NCBI GenBank assembly: GCA_009823505.1
Contig: VZQC01013731.1
Location: 257,319-321,318 of the forward strand
Reading direction: 5' to 3'
DNA: 64,000 bases
DNA from: Rhizomys pruinosus
Lineage: Eukaryota; Chordata; Mammalia; Rodentia; Spalacidae
Shown here: one piece after another, positions 20,330-32,514 of the stretch
How the letters are laid out: the number at the start of each line of letters is the position of its first letter
How positions within the stretch are numbered: the first letter of the stretch is position 1
Notes under the pieces: model-generated
Databases searched by the model: none
What the model saw: the letters and a program-made list of their open reading frames with translations, nothing else
What the model was told of the DNA's origin: nothing
Made by a program: the position numbers and the translations under genes

Positions 20330-21767
20330 GGGCCAAGGAGACACAATGGAGGAAAGACAGCACCTTCAGCAAGTGGTGTTGGCAAAATTGGATCACCACT
20401 TGTAAAAGAATGAAATTAAACCCCTACCTCTCGCCCTGTACAAAAGTCAACTCCAGGGGCTGGAGAGATGGCCTGGCGGTTAAGAGCGCCGACCGCTCTT
20501 GCGGAGGACCCGGGTTCGATCCCCAGCACCCACATGGCGGCCGAGAACCGTCTGAAACTCCAATTCCAGGAGAACTCCAGTTCCAGGGGAATCCGAGACC
20601 CTCTTCTGACCTCCGTGGCATTGCACGACACGGGTGCACACACCTGCACGCAGACAGTACATTCATACACATACCAAAATAAAATAAAATAAAAAAAAAT
20701 TAAAAAAACAAAAGTCAACTCCACATGGATTAAAGACCTCAACGTGAAACGCCAAACTCTGAAGGCTATAGAAGACAAAGTTGGCAGCAGACTACAAGAT
20801 ATAGGCATCGGGAAAGACTTCCTAAATCAGACAGCAGCTGTGCAAGAAGGTCGACAATTGACAAATGGGATGTCATTAAACTCAAAAGCTTCTGTTCATC
20901 AAAAGAAACAATCAAGGAAGTGAAGAGAAAACCCACAGAGTGGGAGGAAACCTTCACCACAGATACATCTGACAAAGCATTGATTTCCAGAATATATAAA
21001 CTACTCAAAAAACAAAGAAGAAAGAAAACAAACGGCTCACTCAAAAGATAGACCAAAGGGCTGAACAGAGACTTCACAGGTGAGGAATTAGAGATGGCTG
21101 GGAAACATCTTAAGAAGTGTTCAGCATCGCTAATAATTAAGGAAATGCAAATTAAAATCACTAGGATATCATCTTACTCCAATAAGACTGGCTAGGATCA
21201 AGAAAACAAATGATAACAAGTGCTGGAGAGGTTGTGGGGAAAGGGGAACACACATCCACTGCTGGTGGGAACATTAACTGGTACAGCCACTATGGAAAGC
21301 AGTGTGGAGAACCCTTGGAAGACTTGGAATGAACTTGCCACCTGACCCAGCCATACCACTCCTGGGTATGTACCCACAAGACTCATCATACCACAGAGAT
21401 ACATGTACAGCCATGTTTACTGCATCTCTCTTCACAATGGCAAGGAGCTGGAACCAACCCAAGTGCCCCTCAACTGACGAGTGGATAGAGAAAATGTGGT
21501 ACATCTACACAATGGAGTTCTATGCAGCAGTAAAGACAGATGACATCGTGAGCTTTGCAAGTAAATGGCTGGAGCTAGAAGATATCATGCTGAGTGAAGT
21601 AACACAGTCCCAGAAAAACAAACGACAAATAGTATCCCTCATCTGTGGATGCTAACACCGATTACCTAATTGTATGGCAAACTGATCAAAATCAATGTGA
21701 TCTGAAAACAACTGTGCTCTTATATTGTGAATCCCTTAAAAAATAATAAAAAGTAAATAATAAAAAA
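20330..21767 (+). mobile_element. 5'-truncated L1 with perfect 16-bp target-site duplication
   Basis: Covers the last part of ORF2 and the 3' UTR (motifs DLNVKRQTLKAIED, WNQPKCPSTDEWIEKMWYIY), ending in an A-rich tail. AAGAATTGAAGTCAGG flanks it at 20314-20329 and 21768-21783. It is frameshifted and carries a nested B2. Confidence 0.96.
20456..20708 (+). mobile_element. young B2 nested in the L1
   Basis: Complete plus-strand B2 with CAAAAGTCAACTCCA duplicated at 20441-20455 and 20709-20723. It is younger than the L1 it interrupts. Confidence 0.97.
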
Positions 21768-22030
21768 AAGAATTGAAGTCAGGCAAAACAACAGTGGTTT
21801 TTGTTTGTTTGTTTTTTTACTTTTTGTCTTTTTACTAAGAGCTCAAGTTTTATACCTAAAGTACAATTTTCTCAGGCCTTACTGATTATTTCTGGCTATA
21901 CTTTCCTTTTGGATGTTTAAGACCACACAGCCCAGATTAATCAAGGTTTTTGTTTTCTCAAAGTCAGTTGAGGATCTGGTCCTCAGGGGTCCCTTGAGTT
22001 TTGTTTTTTGTTTTGTTTTGTTTTGTTTTG

Positions 22031-22937
22031 TTTTGTTGGGGGGGGGGGGAAGCCCTGGCTCCTTTTGGCTTTTTTCATTTACCAGATGCATCCACTAGTT
22101 TGGGCTTCTTAGTTTGTTGGTTCTAAATACAGAATTTGATGTGGCCTTGATAAATGTTGCAGTTAATTCTGACTGTTAGCTTGATTGCATTTAGAAATGC
22201 CCAGAGCACTCATGTGTGGCTTTGAGAAGGAAAGATTTATTTAGCTCAGGGTTTTCACAAAAGGTTTTAGCCTAAGGGCTGTTCAAAGGTTTCAGTCTGT
22301 TGTGGTGAGAAGCACATCCTGAAACAAAGCAGCTATTATCATGGCAGGTAGGAAGCAAAGAGAGAATTCTGGGGGGTATGTGTATCTTTGGAGAAGGCTC
22401 CTGTCTCATCTGGATTAATCACTTAATGAATTCATAATATGGTGGACGTGGTTGTAAGTACTTGAGGTCACAAGGGGCTATTTCTCTTTAGAAAACATGG
22501 CACTTTTAGAGATTTCAGGCATGAACCAAGATGGCTAATGTAGATATACATTCAGAGGGCCATTAGTGAGCACAAAGTGGATCATACCAGAGATTTGGGG
22601 ACCCTTAAAGTAAACAGTGGTGTAATAATTGCTCATATAACCAGATTTTGAAAAAAAAAAGCCACCTCTGTGTGTTTCCTATTAAAAAACCAAGGCATAT
22701 GTGATTTTTTTTTACAAGTTTTGTGAAGCTCTGTGCATTGTTATATAAGATTTACATACTAATCAAATCTAGACCCAATTAGCACCTCCCTACCACCCCA
22801 CCCTACAAGAGTGCCTCGATGTCGGATTCTGCAAATGTTTTTCATCTTTTTCTCAGTCCTCTCAAAATTCTCAATGCAGAAGTTACTGTTTTGGGAGCAG
22901 TTCACTGTTTCAGTCAGTTCTTTGACGCAGTCTTTTC

Positions 22938-22968
<31 letters not shown>

Positions 22969-25842
22969 ATTCCTTCCAATATGCATCATCCCAAATTCTT
23001 GGACAAAAGCTCAAGCAGCCCTGCACAAGAAATACTTACAACTAGGTAATGGACACTAGCATCACAGATGAGGGATACCAATTCACTTTTTTTTGGGACT
23101 GTGTTACTTCACTTAACATAATTCTTCTAGTTCCATCCATTTTCTGCAAGTTCATGATGTCATCTTTCTTTTAACTGCCACATAGAACTCCTTTGTGTAG
23201 TACCACATTGCTATCCACTCGTTAGTTGAGGGCACTTGGGTTGGTTCAGCTCCTTGCTATTGTGACAGTGAGTGGTCAATAAACATGGCTGTGCATGTAT
23301 TCTCTGTGGTAGTATGAGTCTTGTGGGTATATACCCAGGAGTGGTGTAACTGGGTCAGGTAGTAAGCTCATTTTGAGTCTTCCAAGGGTTCTCCACACTG
23401 CTTTCCATAGTGGCTGTACCAGTAGTTTACATCCCCACTAGCAGTAGATGACTGTTCTCCTTTCGCCCAAACCTCTCCAGCACTGGTATCATTTGTTTTC
23501 TTGATCTAGCCAGTCTTATTGGAGCAATATAATATATTAAAGTGGTTTTAAGTTGCATTTCCTTAATTATTAGTGACATTGAACATTTTTTAAGATGTTT
23601 CTCAGAGCATCTCTATACTCCTATCACTTGTGAAGTCTCTGTTCCAGTTCTTTGCTCCATCTTTTGAGTGGGGTCATTGTTTTCTTTCTTCTTTGTTTTT
23701 TTGAGTGGTTTATAATTCCAGAAATCAGTTGCTTTGTCAGAGATGTACTGCGGTGAAGGTTTCCTCCCACTCTGTGGGTTTGTTCTCTTCTCTTGTTGTT
23801 TCTTATTTGATTTGTGTACAGAAGCTTTTGAATTTAATGAAGTCCCACTTGTCATTGTCGACCTTATTTCCTACACAGCTGCTATCTGATTTAGGAAGTT
23901 TTTCCTAGGCCTATGTCTTGTAGTCACTGCAACTTTTCTTCTATCACCTTCAGAATATTGGTTTCATGTTGAGGGTTTTGGAATCTGTAGGTTGACTTTG
24001 TACAGGAGAGAGATAGGGGTTTAATTTCATTCATCTACAAGTGTGATCCAGTTTTGCAAACCACTTGCTGAAGATGCTGTCTTTCCTCCATTGTGTCTTG
24101 GACCCCTTGTCAAATTGTGAGTGCTGAAATTGTATGTGCTCAGTTTGGAGACATCAGTTTTTGTTCCATGGAAACAGTCTGTTTTTGTCCTTCGCACAAC
24201 TGTTTTATTGACTATAGCCTCATAGTATAGTTTGAAGTCTGGCATAGGGAGCCCCCATGTATTGCTCTTTTCACTCAGGGTTGCTTTGGGCTATTTGGGG
24301 TCTTTTGTTTTTTCCAAATGAAATTAAGGACTATTTTCTCTATTGTTGTGTAAGTAACTCTTGGGGTTTTATATTGGGATTGCATTGAATCTGTATATTA
24401 ATTTGGGTAGAATGGACATTTTTACTATTTATTCTTTTCAAATCGTATGAATCATGGGAGGTCTTTCCATTTCTGACTTGTTTCTCAATTTCCTTCTTCA
24501 AGGGTTTAAAATTTTGTTGTGAGAGATTTGGTGTCTTTGGTTAGGTTTGGTCTAGGTATTTTTTGTTTTTGAGGCGTAGTGTGAGTGGGAAGTTTCTTGT
24601 TGTATTCCTCTTCGTTTGTTTGTTGTTGTGTAAAGAAAGGTACTGATATTTTCTAGGATAATTTTATTATCCTGCACTTTTTTGAAGCTATATTCATTTC
24701 TGAGGATTTTTCTGGTGTAAGTTTTAGTATCTCTTAGGTAACAATCTCATCTCATCAAAAAGGGATAGCTTGACTTCCTGCTTTTCCAATTAGTTCTCCT
24801 TTAATTTCCTTTTCTTGCCTTATTGCCCTATCAAGTGTTTCAAACACTATATTGAAGAGGAAGGTGACAGGAGGCAGCCTTGCCAAGTTCCTACTTTAAG
24901 GGAATGCTTCTGTCTTTTCTCCATTTAGGATATGTTGGCTGTGAGTTTTCTTTATATGGCTTGTGATTACATTAAGGAATGAGCCCTCCAATCCAATTCC
25001 CCGTAGGACTTTAAGCATGAAGGGATGCTGGGATTTTGTCAAAGGCCTTTTCCACATAAATTGAGATGTCATGTGGTTTTTGTCTTTCAGTCCATTTATA
25101 TGTTTTATGTATTTATTGATTTTCATTGTTCAACCATCCCTGCATCCTGGTCTGAACTTCCATGGGTGTCGAGAGGGATGATTTCTTGCATGTGGGTCCT
25201 GTATGCAGTTTACAAGTTTTTGTTGAGAATTTTGTTGCTCTGTGTTCTTAAGGAGATGGGTCTAGGTTCTCCTGTTGGTTTTATCTTGCCTGGTTTTGGT
25301 TAGAGTGAGTGGTGGTTCATAGGAAGAGTTTGTGAGATTTCCCTCTGTTGATATCTCTCTGAACATTTGAGAAGTAATGCTTGTAAGTCGTGTCCCTCTT
25401 CTTCTGTCTTGTGCTCTCTTCTCTCTGTGCGTTCTTCCTTCCTTCTTGGTTTCTGCCTGTCGTCCATCTCTCACTGTTTTCCTGGCTGTCTCCTGGTTTC
25501 TATATTGTTCCTCGTATCTCCCAATCCACAGGTGTCTCTATAAAGGGACTTCTCATGTGGCCCCGTTGGTTTGATGATTGTTTTCTTGGTGGTGTAAGAG
25601 GGGATGGAGCTGCCTATGGAACCTCTCCCTGCTGCTGAAATCGGCGCGTCTGTCCAGAGTGTAGATGGAATGTACCAGTGGCATATCTATGGCATGGATT
25701 GTCACCAATTAGGGATACTTATTAAATACCTCTCAGTTATGAGTGTCACTGCCAGTGTGGCTATCACAGAGGTGGAATCACATACTGTAACTGAATGTGA
25801 GTGAGATATAGGTTGCCATGGAAATGTTGCCCCAGGGCTGTG
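22031..25842. repeat. near-copy of 26,817-30,602; likely assembly duplication
   Basis: From the (G)n run near 22,040 to about 22,690 it matches 26,820-27,460 almost base for base (one 25-bp indel). From about 22,690 to 25,720 the same order continues, but with frequent one- to few-base insertions and deletions. The last roughly 120 bp (25,724-25,842) match again perfectly, up to an N. The content is non-L1 sequence, an antisense L1 (about 22,695-25,380) and a piece of MEGF8 pseudogene intron. Confidence 0.85.
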
Positions 25843-25843
25843 N
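25843..25843. other. ambiguous base N
   Basis: The only non-ACGT character I noticed. It sits exactly where the copy of 30,602 stops and unrelated B1/L1 sequence starts, as a residual contig join would. Confidence 0.98.
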
Positions 25844-26205
25844 ATTAAAGGCACATATCACCAAGCCTGACATAGTCCTTTTTTTTTTCAAAGCCAATTT
25901 TTATTGAAGCTCTGTGGATTTCACACAAAATTTCCAATCAAATCTAGACCTGTGCTCCCCTCCCTGCCCCCCACCCCACCAGAGCTCATGCATTCTGCCA
26001 AACATGTTTTTCATCTTTTTCTCAGTCTCTTTTAAAATTTTCGATGCAGAAGTTTACTGTTTCTAGCAGAACTTCACCGTTTCAGTCAGTTCTTTGAACC
26101 AGTCTTTTTGGTTATTGTTATTGTTCCTTCCAATTTGCATCACTCCAAAATAAGCACATATGCATGCCACATATATCTTTTAGCATCTTCAGCTTATGCT
26201 TTCTT
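25844..26205 (-). mobile_element. B1 tail and L1 3' UTR
   Basis: A 30-bp B1 remnant (ATTAAAGGCACATATCACCA) is followed by an antisense L1 3' end from the T run at 25,879 to about 26,160. The usual TTG run is decayed to TTGGTTATTGTTATTG. Confidence 0.8.
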
Positions 26206-26394
26206 TATTTTTTTTAAATTAGGCTGAAAGATGTCATGTTTGAAGGCTCCTCCTTGGTAAGCCCAAACCACCATCAGTTCTGCCCTTGTACTCCACACTG
26301 GGGTTTTTCTTTCCCATGGTCACCAAATGAGGTCCAGTAAGCGCTGCATCCTGTCTTAATCTTCCTGTACTGGTCTCCATGATACAGCCTGGGT

Positions 26395-27462
26395 AGTCCA
26401 ACAATGGCAGTCTATACTCTGAAGAGGCGGAAACCCCAGTAGCTGCTCAGTCCCACCAGCTGAATGTCTCAGCAGTCTCCATTTGGCACTGAAGGTTTGG
26501 AGGATTTTTGGAGAGACATGAGTCTTCTGTCCATATTGGAAGTTTGAAAAGCTGTGTCTCATGTCTTTGAAGGATGGCAAAAGCAGTGGCAGCCTCAGGG
26601 TAGCTTCACTTGCCAGTAAGACAGGCAAAACAACTGTGCTCTTATGAAGATCTCAAGTTTTATACCTGAAGTATGATTTCTCAGGCCTTACTAATTATTT
26701 GTTTCTGGTTATACTTTCCTTTTAGATGCTTAAGGCCACACAGTTAGCCCAGATTAACCAAGGTTTTTGTTTTTTCAAGGTCAATTGAGGATCTGGTCCT
26801 CAGGGGTCACTCAGGTTTTGGGGGGGGGAAGCCCTGGCTCCTTTTGGCTTTTTTCATTTACCAGATGCATCCACTAGTTTGGGCTTCTTAGTTTGTTGGT
26901 TCTAAATACAGAATTTGATGTGGCCTTGATAAATGTTGCAGTTAATTCTGACTGTTAGCTTGATTGCATTTAGAAATGCCCAGAGCACTCATGTGTGGCT
27001 TTGAGAAGGAAAGATTTATTTTAGCTCAGGGTTTCAAAGGTTTCAGTCTGTTGTGGTGAGAAGCACATCCTGAAACAAAGCAGCTATTATCATGGCAGGT
27101 AGGAAGCAAAGAGAGAATTCTGGGGGGTATGTGTATCTTTGGAGAAGGCTCCTGTCTCATCTGGATTAATCACTTAATGAATTCATAATATGGTGGACGT
27201 GGTTGTAAGTACTTGAGGTCACAAGGGGCTATTTCTCTTTAGAAAACATGGCACTTTTAGAGATTTCAGGCATGAACCAAGATGGCTAATGTAGATATAC
27301 ATTCAGAGGGCCATTAGTGAGCACAAAGTGGATCATACCAGAGATTTGGGGACCCTTAAAGTAAACAGTGGTGTAATAATTGCTCATATAACCAGATTTT
27401 GAAAAAAAAAGCCACCTCTGTGTGTTTTCCTATTAAAAAACCAAGGGCATATGTGATTTTTT
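26395..27462. repeat. second copy of the paralogous unit
   Basis: Left part (26,395-26,820) is a diverged relative of 20,092-22,030. Right part (26,820-27,460) is nearly identical to 22,040-22,690. No coding sequence seen. Confidence 0.75.
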
Positions 27463-27689
27463 TTTACCAATGTTTTATTGAAGCTCTGTGCATTTTATAT
27501 AAGATTACATTACTAATCAAATCTAGACCCATTAGCACCTCCCTACCACCCCACCCTACAAGAGCTCATGCATTCTGACAAATATGTTTTTCATCTTTTT
27601 CTCAGTCTCTCTCAAAATCCCCAATGCAGAAGTTTACTGTTTTGAGCAGAAGTTCACTGTTTCAGTCAGTTCTTTGACGCAGTCTTTTC

Positions 27690-27720
<31 letters not shown>

Positions 27721-30172
27721 ATTCCTTCCAATATGCATCACTCCCAAATTCTTGGACAAAAGCTCAAGCAGCCCTGCACAAGAAATACTTACAACTAGGT
27801 AACTGACACTAGCATCCACAGATGAGGGATACCATTCATCATTTCTTTTTCTGGGACTGTGTTACTTCACTTAACATAATATCTTCTAGTTCCATCCATT
27901 TTCCTGCCAAGTTCATGATGTCATCTTTCTTTACTGCCACATAGAACTCCTTTGTGTAGTACCACATTTTTTCTATCCACTCGTTAGTTGAGGGGCACTT
28001 GGGTTGGTTCCAGCTCCTTGCTATTGTGAACAGAGCTGCAATAAACATGGCTGTGCATGTATCTCTGTGGTAAGATGAGTCTTGTGGGTATATACCCAGG
28101 AGTGGTGTAACTGGGTCAGGTAGTAAGCTCATTTTGAGTCTTCCAAGGGTTCTCCACACTGCTTTCCATAGTGGCTGTACCAGTTTACATCCCCACTAGC
28201 AGTAGATGACTGTTCTCCTTTCTCCACAACCTCTCCAGCACTTGGTATCATTTGTTTTCTTGATCCTAGCCAGTCTTATTGGAGCAATATAATATATTAA
28301 AGTGGTTTTAATTTGCATTTCCTTAATTATTAGTGACATTGAACATTTTTTAAGATGTTTCTCAGCCATCTCTAACTCCTCACTTGTGAAGTCTCTGTTC
28401 AGTTCTTTGCTCCATCTTTTGAGTGGGTCATTTGTTTTCTTTCTTCTTTGTTTTTTGAGTGGTTTATATATTCCAGAAATCAGTGCTTTGTCAGATGTAT
28501 CTGCGGTGAAGGTTTCCTCCCACTCTGTGGGTTTTCTCTTCACTTCCTTGATTGTTTCTTTTGATGTACAGAAGCTTTTGAATTTAATGAAGTCCCACTT
28601 GTCAATTGTCGACCTTATTTCCTACACAGCTGCTATCTGATTTAGGAAGTCTTTTCCTAGGCCTATGTCTTGTAGGTCACTGCCAACTTTTTCTTCTATC
28701 ACCTTCAGAGATTTGGTTTCATGTTGAGGTCTTTGATCCATCTGTAGTTGACTTTTGTACAGGAGGAGAGATAGGGGTTTAATTTCATTCATCTACAAGT
28801 GGTGATCCAGTTTTGCCAACACCACTTGCTGAAGATGCTGTCTTTCCTCCATTGTGTCTTCTTGGCCCCCTTGTCAAATATGAGGTGGCTGAAATTGTAT
28901 GTGCTCAAGTTTGGAGCATCAGTTTTGTTCCATTGGTCAACAGGTCTGTTTTTGTCCCGGCACCAAACTGTTTTTATGACTATAGCCCTATAGTATAGTT
29001 TGAAGTCTGGCATAGGGAGCCCCCATGTATTGCTCTTTTCACTCAGGGTTGCTTTGGCTATTTGGGGTCTTTTGTTTTTCCAAATGAAATTAAGGACTTA
29101 TTTTTCCAAGCTCGTGAAGAAACTCTTGGGGATTTTAATTGGGATTGCATTGAATCTGTATATTAATTTGGGTAGAATGGACATTTTTACTATATTACTT
29201 TTTCAAATCCATGAACATGGGAGGTCTTTCCATTTTCTGATGTCTTCTTCAATTTCCTTCTTCAAGGGTTTAAAATTTTTGTTGTAGAGATCTTTGGTGT
29301 CTTTGGTTAGGTTTGGTCCTAGGTATTTTATTGTTTTTGAGGCTATTGTGAGTGGGAAGTTCTCCTTGTATTCCTTCTTCAGTTGTTTGTTGTTGGTGTA
29401 AAGAAAGGCTACTGATTTTTCTAGGATAATTTTGTATCCTGCCACTTTATTGAAAGGCTTAATCATTTCTAGGAGTTTTCTGGTGAAGTTTTTAGCATCT
29501 CTTAGGTAAACAATCATCTCATCAGCAAAAAGGGATAGCTTGACTTCCTCTTTTCCAATTAGTTCTCCTTTAATTTCCTTTTCTTGCCTTATTGCCCTAT
29601 CAAGTGTTTCAAACACTATATTGAAGAGGAATGGTGACAGGAGGCAGCCTTGCCAAGTTCCTACCTTTAAAGGGAATGCTTCTGTCTTTTCTCCATTTAG
29701 GATGATGTTGGCTGTGAGTTTCCTTTATATGGCTGTGATTACATTGAGGAATGAGCCCTCCAATCCAATTCCCTCTAGGACTTTAAGCATGAAGGGATGC
29801 TGGATTTTGTCAAAGGCTTTTTCCACATAAATTGAGATGATCATGTGGTTTTTGTCTTTCAGTCCATTTATATGTTTTATGATATTTATTGATTTTCATG
29901 TGTTCAACCATCCCTGCATCTCTGGTATGAATCTAATTTGGTCATGATGGATGATTTTCTTGATGTGGGTCTGTATGCAGTTTACAAGTCTTTTGTTGAG
30001 AATTTTTGCATCTGTGTTCATTAACGAGATAGGTCTATAGTTCTCCTTTTTGGTTGTATCTTTGCCTGGTTTTGGTATTAGAGTGATGCTGGCTTCATAG
30101 AAGGAATTTGTGAGATTTCCCTCTGTTTGTATTCTTCTGAACAGTTTGAGTAATAATGGTTGTAAGTCTTTC
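27463..30172 (-). mobile_element. 5'-truncated L1 (clean copy)
   Basis: Minus-strand L1 from its 3' tail at 27,463 through the 3' UTR and ORF2 up to the reverse-transcriptase region ([20 protein letters not shown] and [15 protein letters not shown]). The frame breaks several times. It is the clean counterpart of the noisy copy at 22,695-25,380. Confidence 0.9.
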
Positions 30173-31019
30173 CCTCTTTTCTTCTTGTGCTCTTTCTCTC
30201 TCTGGCTTTCTTCCTTCTTTCTTTGTTTCCTGCCTGTCTCCATCTCTCACTGTTTTCCTGGCTGTCTCCTGGTTTCTATATTGTTCCTCTTATCTCCCAA
30301 TCCACAGGTGTCTCTATAAAGGGACTTCTCTGGGCCCCTGGTTTGAGGAATTGTTTTCTGTGGGTAAGAGAGGGACTGGAGCTGCCTATGGCCCTCCCTG
30401 CCTGCTGAACATATGCCTGCTGTCCAGATGTAGAGGAATGTTACCCAGGCTTGGCATGGTGTCACCCTTAGGGTACATTTCTAAACATACCTCTCAGTTA
30501 TGAGTGTCACTGCCAGTGTGGCTATCACAGAGGTGGAATCACATACTGTAACTGAATGTGAGTGAGATATAGGTTGCCATGGAAATGTTGCCCCAGGGCT
30601 GTGGCTCAAGATGGAGGGAGAAAGCCATAATGATGCTGGGCTCTCTGGGTTGACCAGCATCCTCAGTTAGTCTATAGTTGTCACCCTGTAGACAAAGATC
30701 TCAACAGTGGAAAGATTTCCCCCAGGTAACCCTAGTTACCATGGAAACAAGACTCTCATAGATAATGGGCCCTGGTATTCAGAATTGCCATGGAGATGGA
30801 AGAGGACTCAGTTGAAAAGGGGTTTTGCCAGTGGTGATATGTGGTTTCTATGGAGACAGGCCCACATGTGATGAAGTTGTCTTAAAGACAGTGTTGCCCA
30901 GATAACATGGAATATGGAAGGAGGCAGACTGCTTGTGAGGGTGTTGCAGTGGGTGGAAATGATGGGGTGCTTTGAGAAATCCAGGCCCACCTATCCTTTT
31001 CCCCACCCCTGTATAATTC
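30173..31019 (+). other. MEGF8 pseudogene intron sequence
   Basis: Between the L1 5' end and the next MEGF8 exon remnant. No repeat recognised. The first 430 bp are the segment repeated at 25,390-25,842. Confidence 0.5.
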
Positions 31020-31476
31020 CTCATGTGCGTAGAGGACTGTGGCCATGGTGTGTGCAGTGGACCCCCAGGCATCAGTGTCTGAACTGGGCTGGACATCTGA
31101 CCTGCCCCACCTACACCTGCCCCAGGCACCCCTGCTCAATGCTACCTTTGAAATTGACTGCAACTTCCATGGGCACTGCTTCAGTCCAGGACTTGTTTGT
31201 TGTTGTTTTTTTTTTAATTTTATTTATTTTTGTATGTGTATGAATGTACTGTCTGCATGTAGGTCTGTGCACCCGTGTCGTGCAATGCCGCGGAGGTCAG
31301 AAGAGGGTCTCGGATTCCCCTGGAACTGGAGTTCTCCTGGAATTGGAGTTACAGACGGTTCTCAGCCGCCATGTGGGTGCTGGGGATCGAACCCGGGTCC
31401 TCTGTAAGAGCAGTCGGTGCTCTTAACCACTAGGCTATCTCTCCAGCCCAGGACTTGGTTTTTGATGAGTACCAGG
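31020..31476 (+). pseudogene. Megf8: MEGF8 pseudogene, exon remnant 9 (EGF region), split by B2
   Basis: Reads CVEDCGHGVCSGPPG, then after a frameshift SELGWTSDLP, then (shifted again) PTPAPGTPAQC, then a laminin-EGF-like start DCNFHGHC. A B2 interrupts it at 31196-31449, after which FDEYQ completes the exon at an intact GTGAGC donor (31477). MEGF8 has the same series (LEDCGHGVCSGPP, DLGWTSDLP, PTPAPGPPAP, FCDECQ). The phase at the donor fits the acceptor at 31787 to give D. Confidence 0.92.
31196..31449 (-). mobile_element. B2 inserted in MEGF8 pseudo-exon
   Basis: Complete B2 flanked by AGGACTTG at 31188-31195 and 31450-31457. Exon sequence resumes in register after it, so the insertion came after the duplication of the gene segment. 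Confidence 0.93.
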
Positions 31477-31786
31477 GTGAGCAGCTATGCCCTGAGACCA
31501 TGCTTTTGTGGAAACTCCTTCCTCCACAGGGCTGCAGGTTCTTCTTCTCTGAGTCTCCCCACCAGGCAATGATGGGTTCCCCCATCCCAGGCCCTGCTTC
31601 TGTCCCATCTTCTTGACTTGGCCTTACTCTATTCCCTTGGGACTTGCTGTTTCTCTGCTGACCCAGGCCTTGTTTGGCTCTTTGAAACGTCTGGGGAGAG
31701 GGTCAGGGATCATTTGAGTCAGGAGGTCTAGACTCCTTCCTTCCCTTTCCCCTGACTTTGTGTCTCACCAGCTGATATTTCCACAG

Positions 31787-32001
31787 ATTGGACATGGGGG
31801 AGCACTGTGTATTTTGCCAGTCCAGCAGCTTTGGCAAGGAAAAAGGCTCTGCTGGCTGCTGGCCCTGCCAAGCCAGTGGACATGGAGACCCATGCCATGG
31901 CCACTGTGACCATCTCTGCTTCTGCCAGGATCATACTAAAGATGGCCATTGTTATATGTGCTCTCCACATTACCGTGAGGATTCCTGGCAAGCCAGGGGC
32001 C
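31787..32001 (+). pseudogene. Megf8: MEGF8 pseudogene, exon remnant 10 (laminin-EGF)
   Basis: After a TTCCACAG acceptor the sequence gives DWTWG, loses one G, and continues as GEHC, SSFG, GCWPCQASGHGDPCHGHCD and LCFCQDHTKDGHCYMCSP. This is the cysteine pattern of the laminin-type EGF repeat in MEGF8 (GRPCQCNGHGDP, LCFCQDHTEGAHC). One of the CQC cysteines is lost and a small deletion removes three residues after HCD. Confidence 0.93.
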
Positions 32002-32079
32002 TATAGCACTGCACAGAGTGGACTTAGAGAACCCATTGGGTAATATAGGTTCTGACTCTGCTTTCCTCCATCTCCACAG

Positions 32080-32311
32080 AGCTGTAGCTCCTGCTTTCAG
32101 GAGTGTGGGGGTCATGCCTTCCTCACCAACAAGTCCTCAGTGGCTCTAGCATCCTGCCAATTTGGGGGTGGTGCTGTATCTCCAGGAGTTTTTGGCAGCA
32201 AGAACTGGGGTTGTCCTGTTCTATTGTATGTAGGTTGTCCCAGCCACTGAGTGCTACAGCCTTACTTTCTCTCCTGACAGAAGCACCACTTGTACAATGA
32301 ACACTGAGGGG
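32080..32311 (+). pseudogene. Megf8: MEGF8 pseudogene, exon remnant 11
   Basis: After a CTCCACAG acceptor: SCFQECGGHAFLTNKSSVAL, then a frameshifted stretch, then LTFSPDRSTTCT. MEGF8 has SCFRECGGRALLTNVSSVAL and later LTFSPDSSTPCT, the start of a CUB-like segment. An in-frame break lies near 32,250 and about 30 bp are missing. No MEGF8 match continues past about 32,311, so the copied segment ends or is lost here. Confidence 0.9.
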
Positions 32312-32514
32312 ACTAGGGTTCAAATTTTAAGCCAGAACTATGTCCTCTTCCTAATCTTGATTCCCCAAAGATCCTGGTATATATAGTGTAAATAAGATAG
32401 TGTTGATATCTGAAATATGAACAGTATAAAAAGTATTGGTAATTGCATATGGCTTGTACCTGTTTATCTGTAACAATTACTCCCCACACCCAAATTAAAT
32501 CTGTAGATCTCAAA

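Larger units (their letters stand above)
20092..22030. repeat. diverged paralogue of 26,395-26,825, split by an L1
   Basis: 20092-20313 and 21784-22030 line up with 26,395-26,825 at roughly 88-90% identity by eye. The L1 at 20330-21767 is absent from the second copy, which gives an approximate empty site. Part of this unit is also related to the 7866-8330 repeat and, inverted, to 49,630-49,740. Confidence 0.8.

Noticed and set aside
20410..20808. Open frames of 80-130 residues across B2 copies here and at 2.6, 5.6, 15.4, 31.2 and 45.9 kb
   Set aside because: The same peptide recurs at every B2 (for example SSDLRGIA), so these are SINE translations.
22759..22989. Poly-asparagine frame (also at 27.6 and 49.8 kb)
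   Set aside because: It comes from the TTG run of the L1 3' UTR read on the minus strand.
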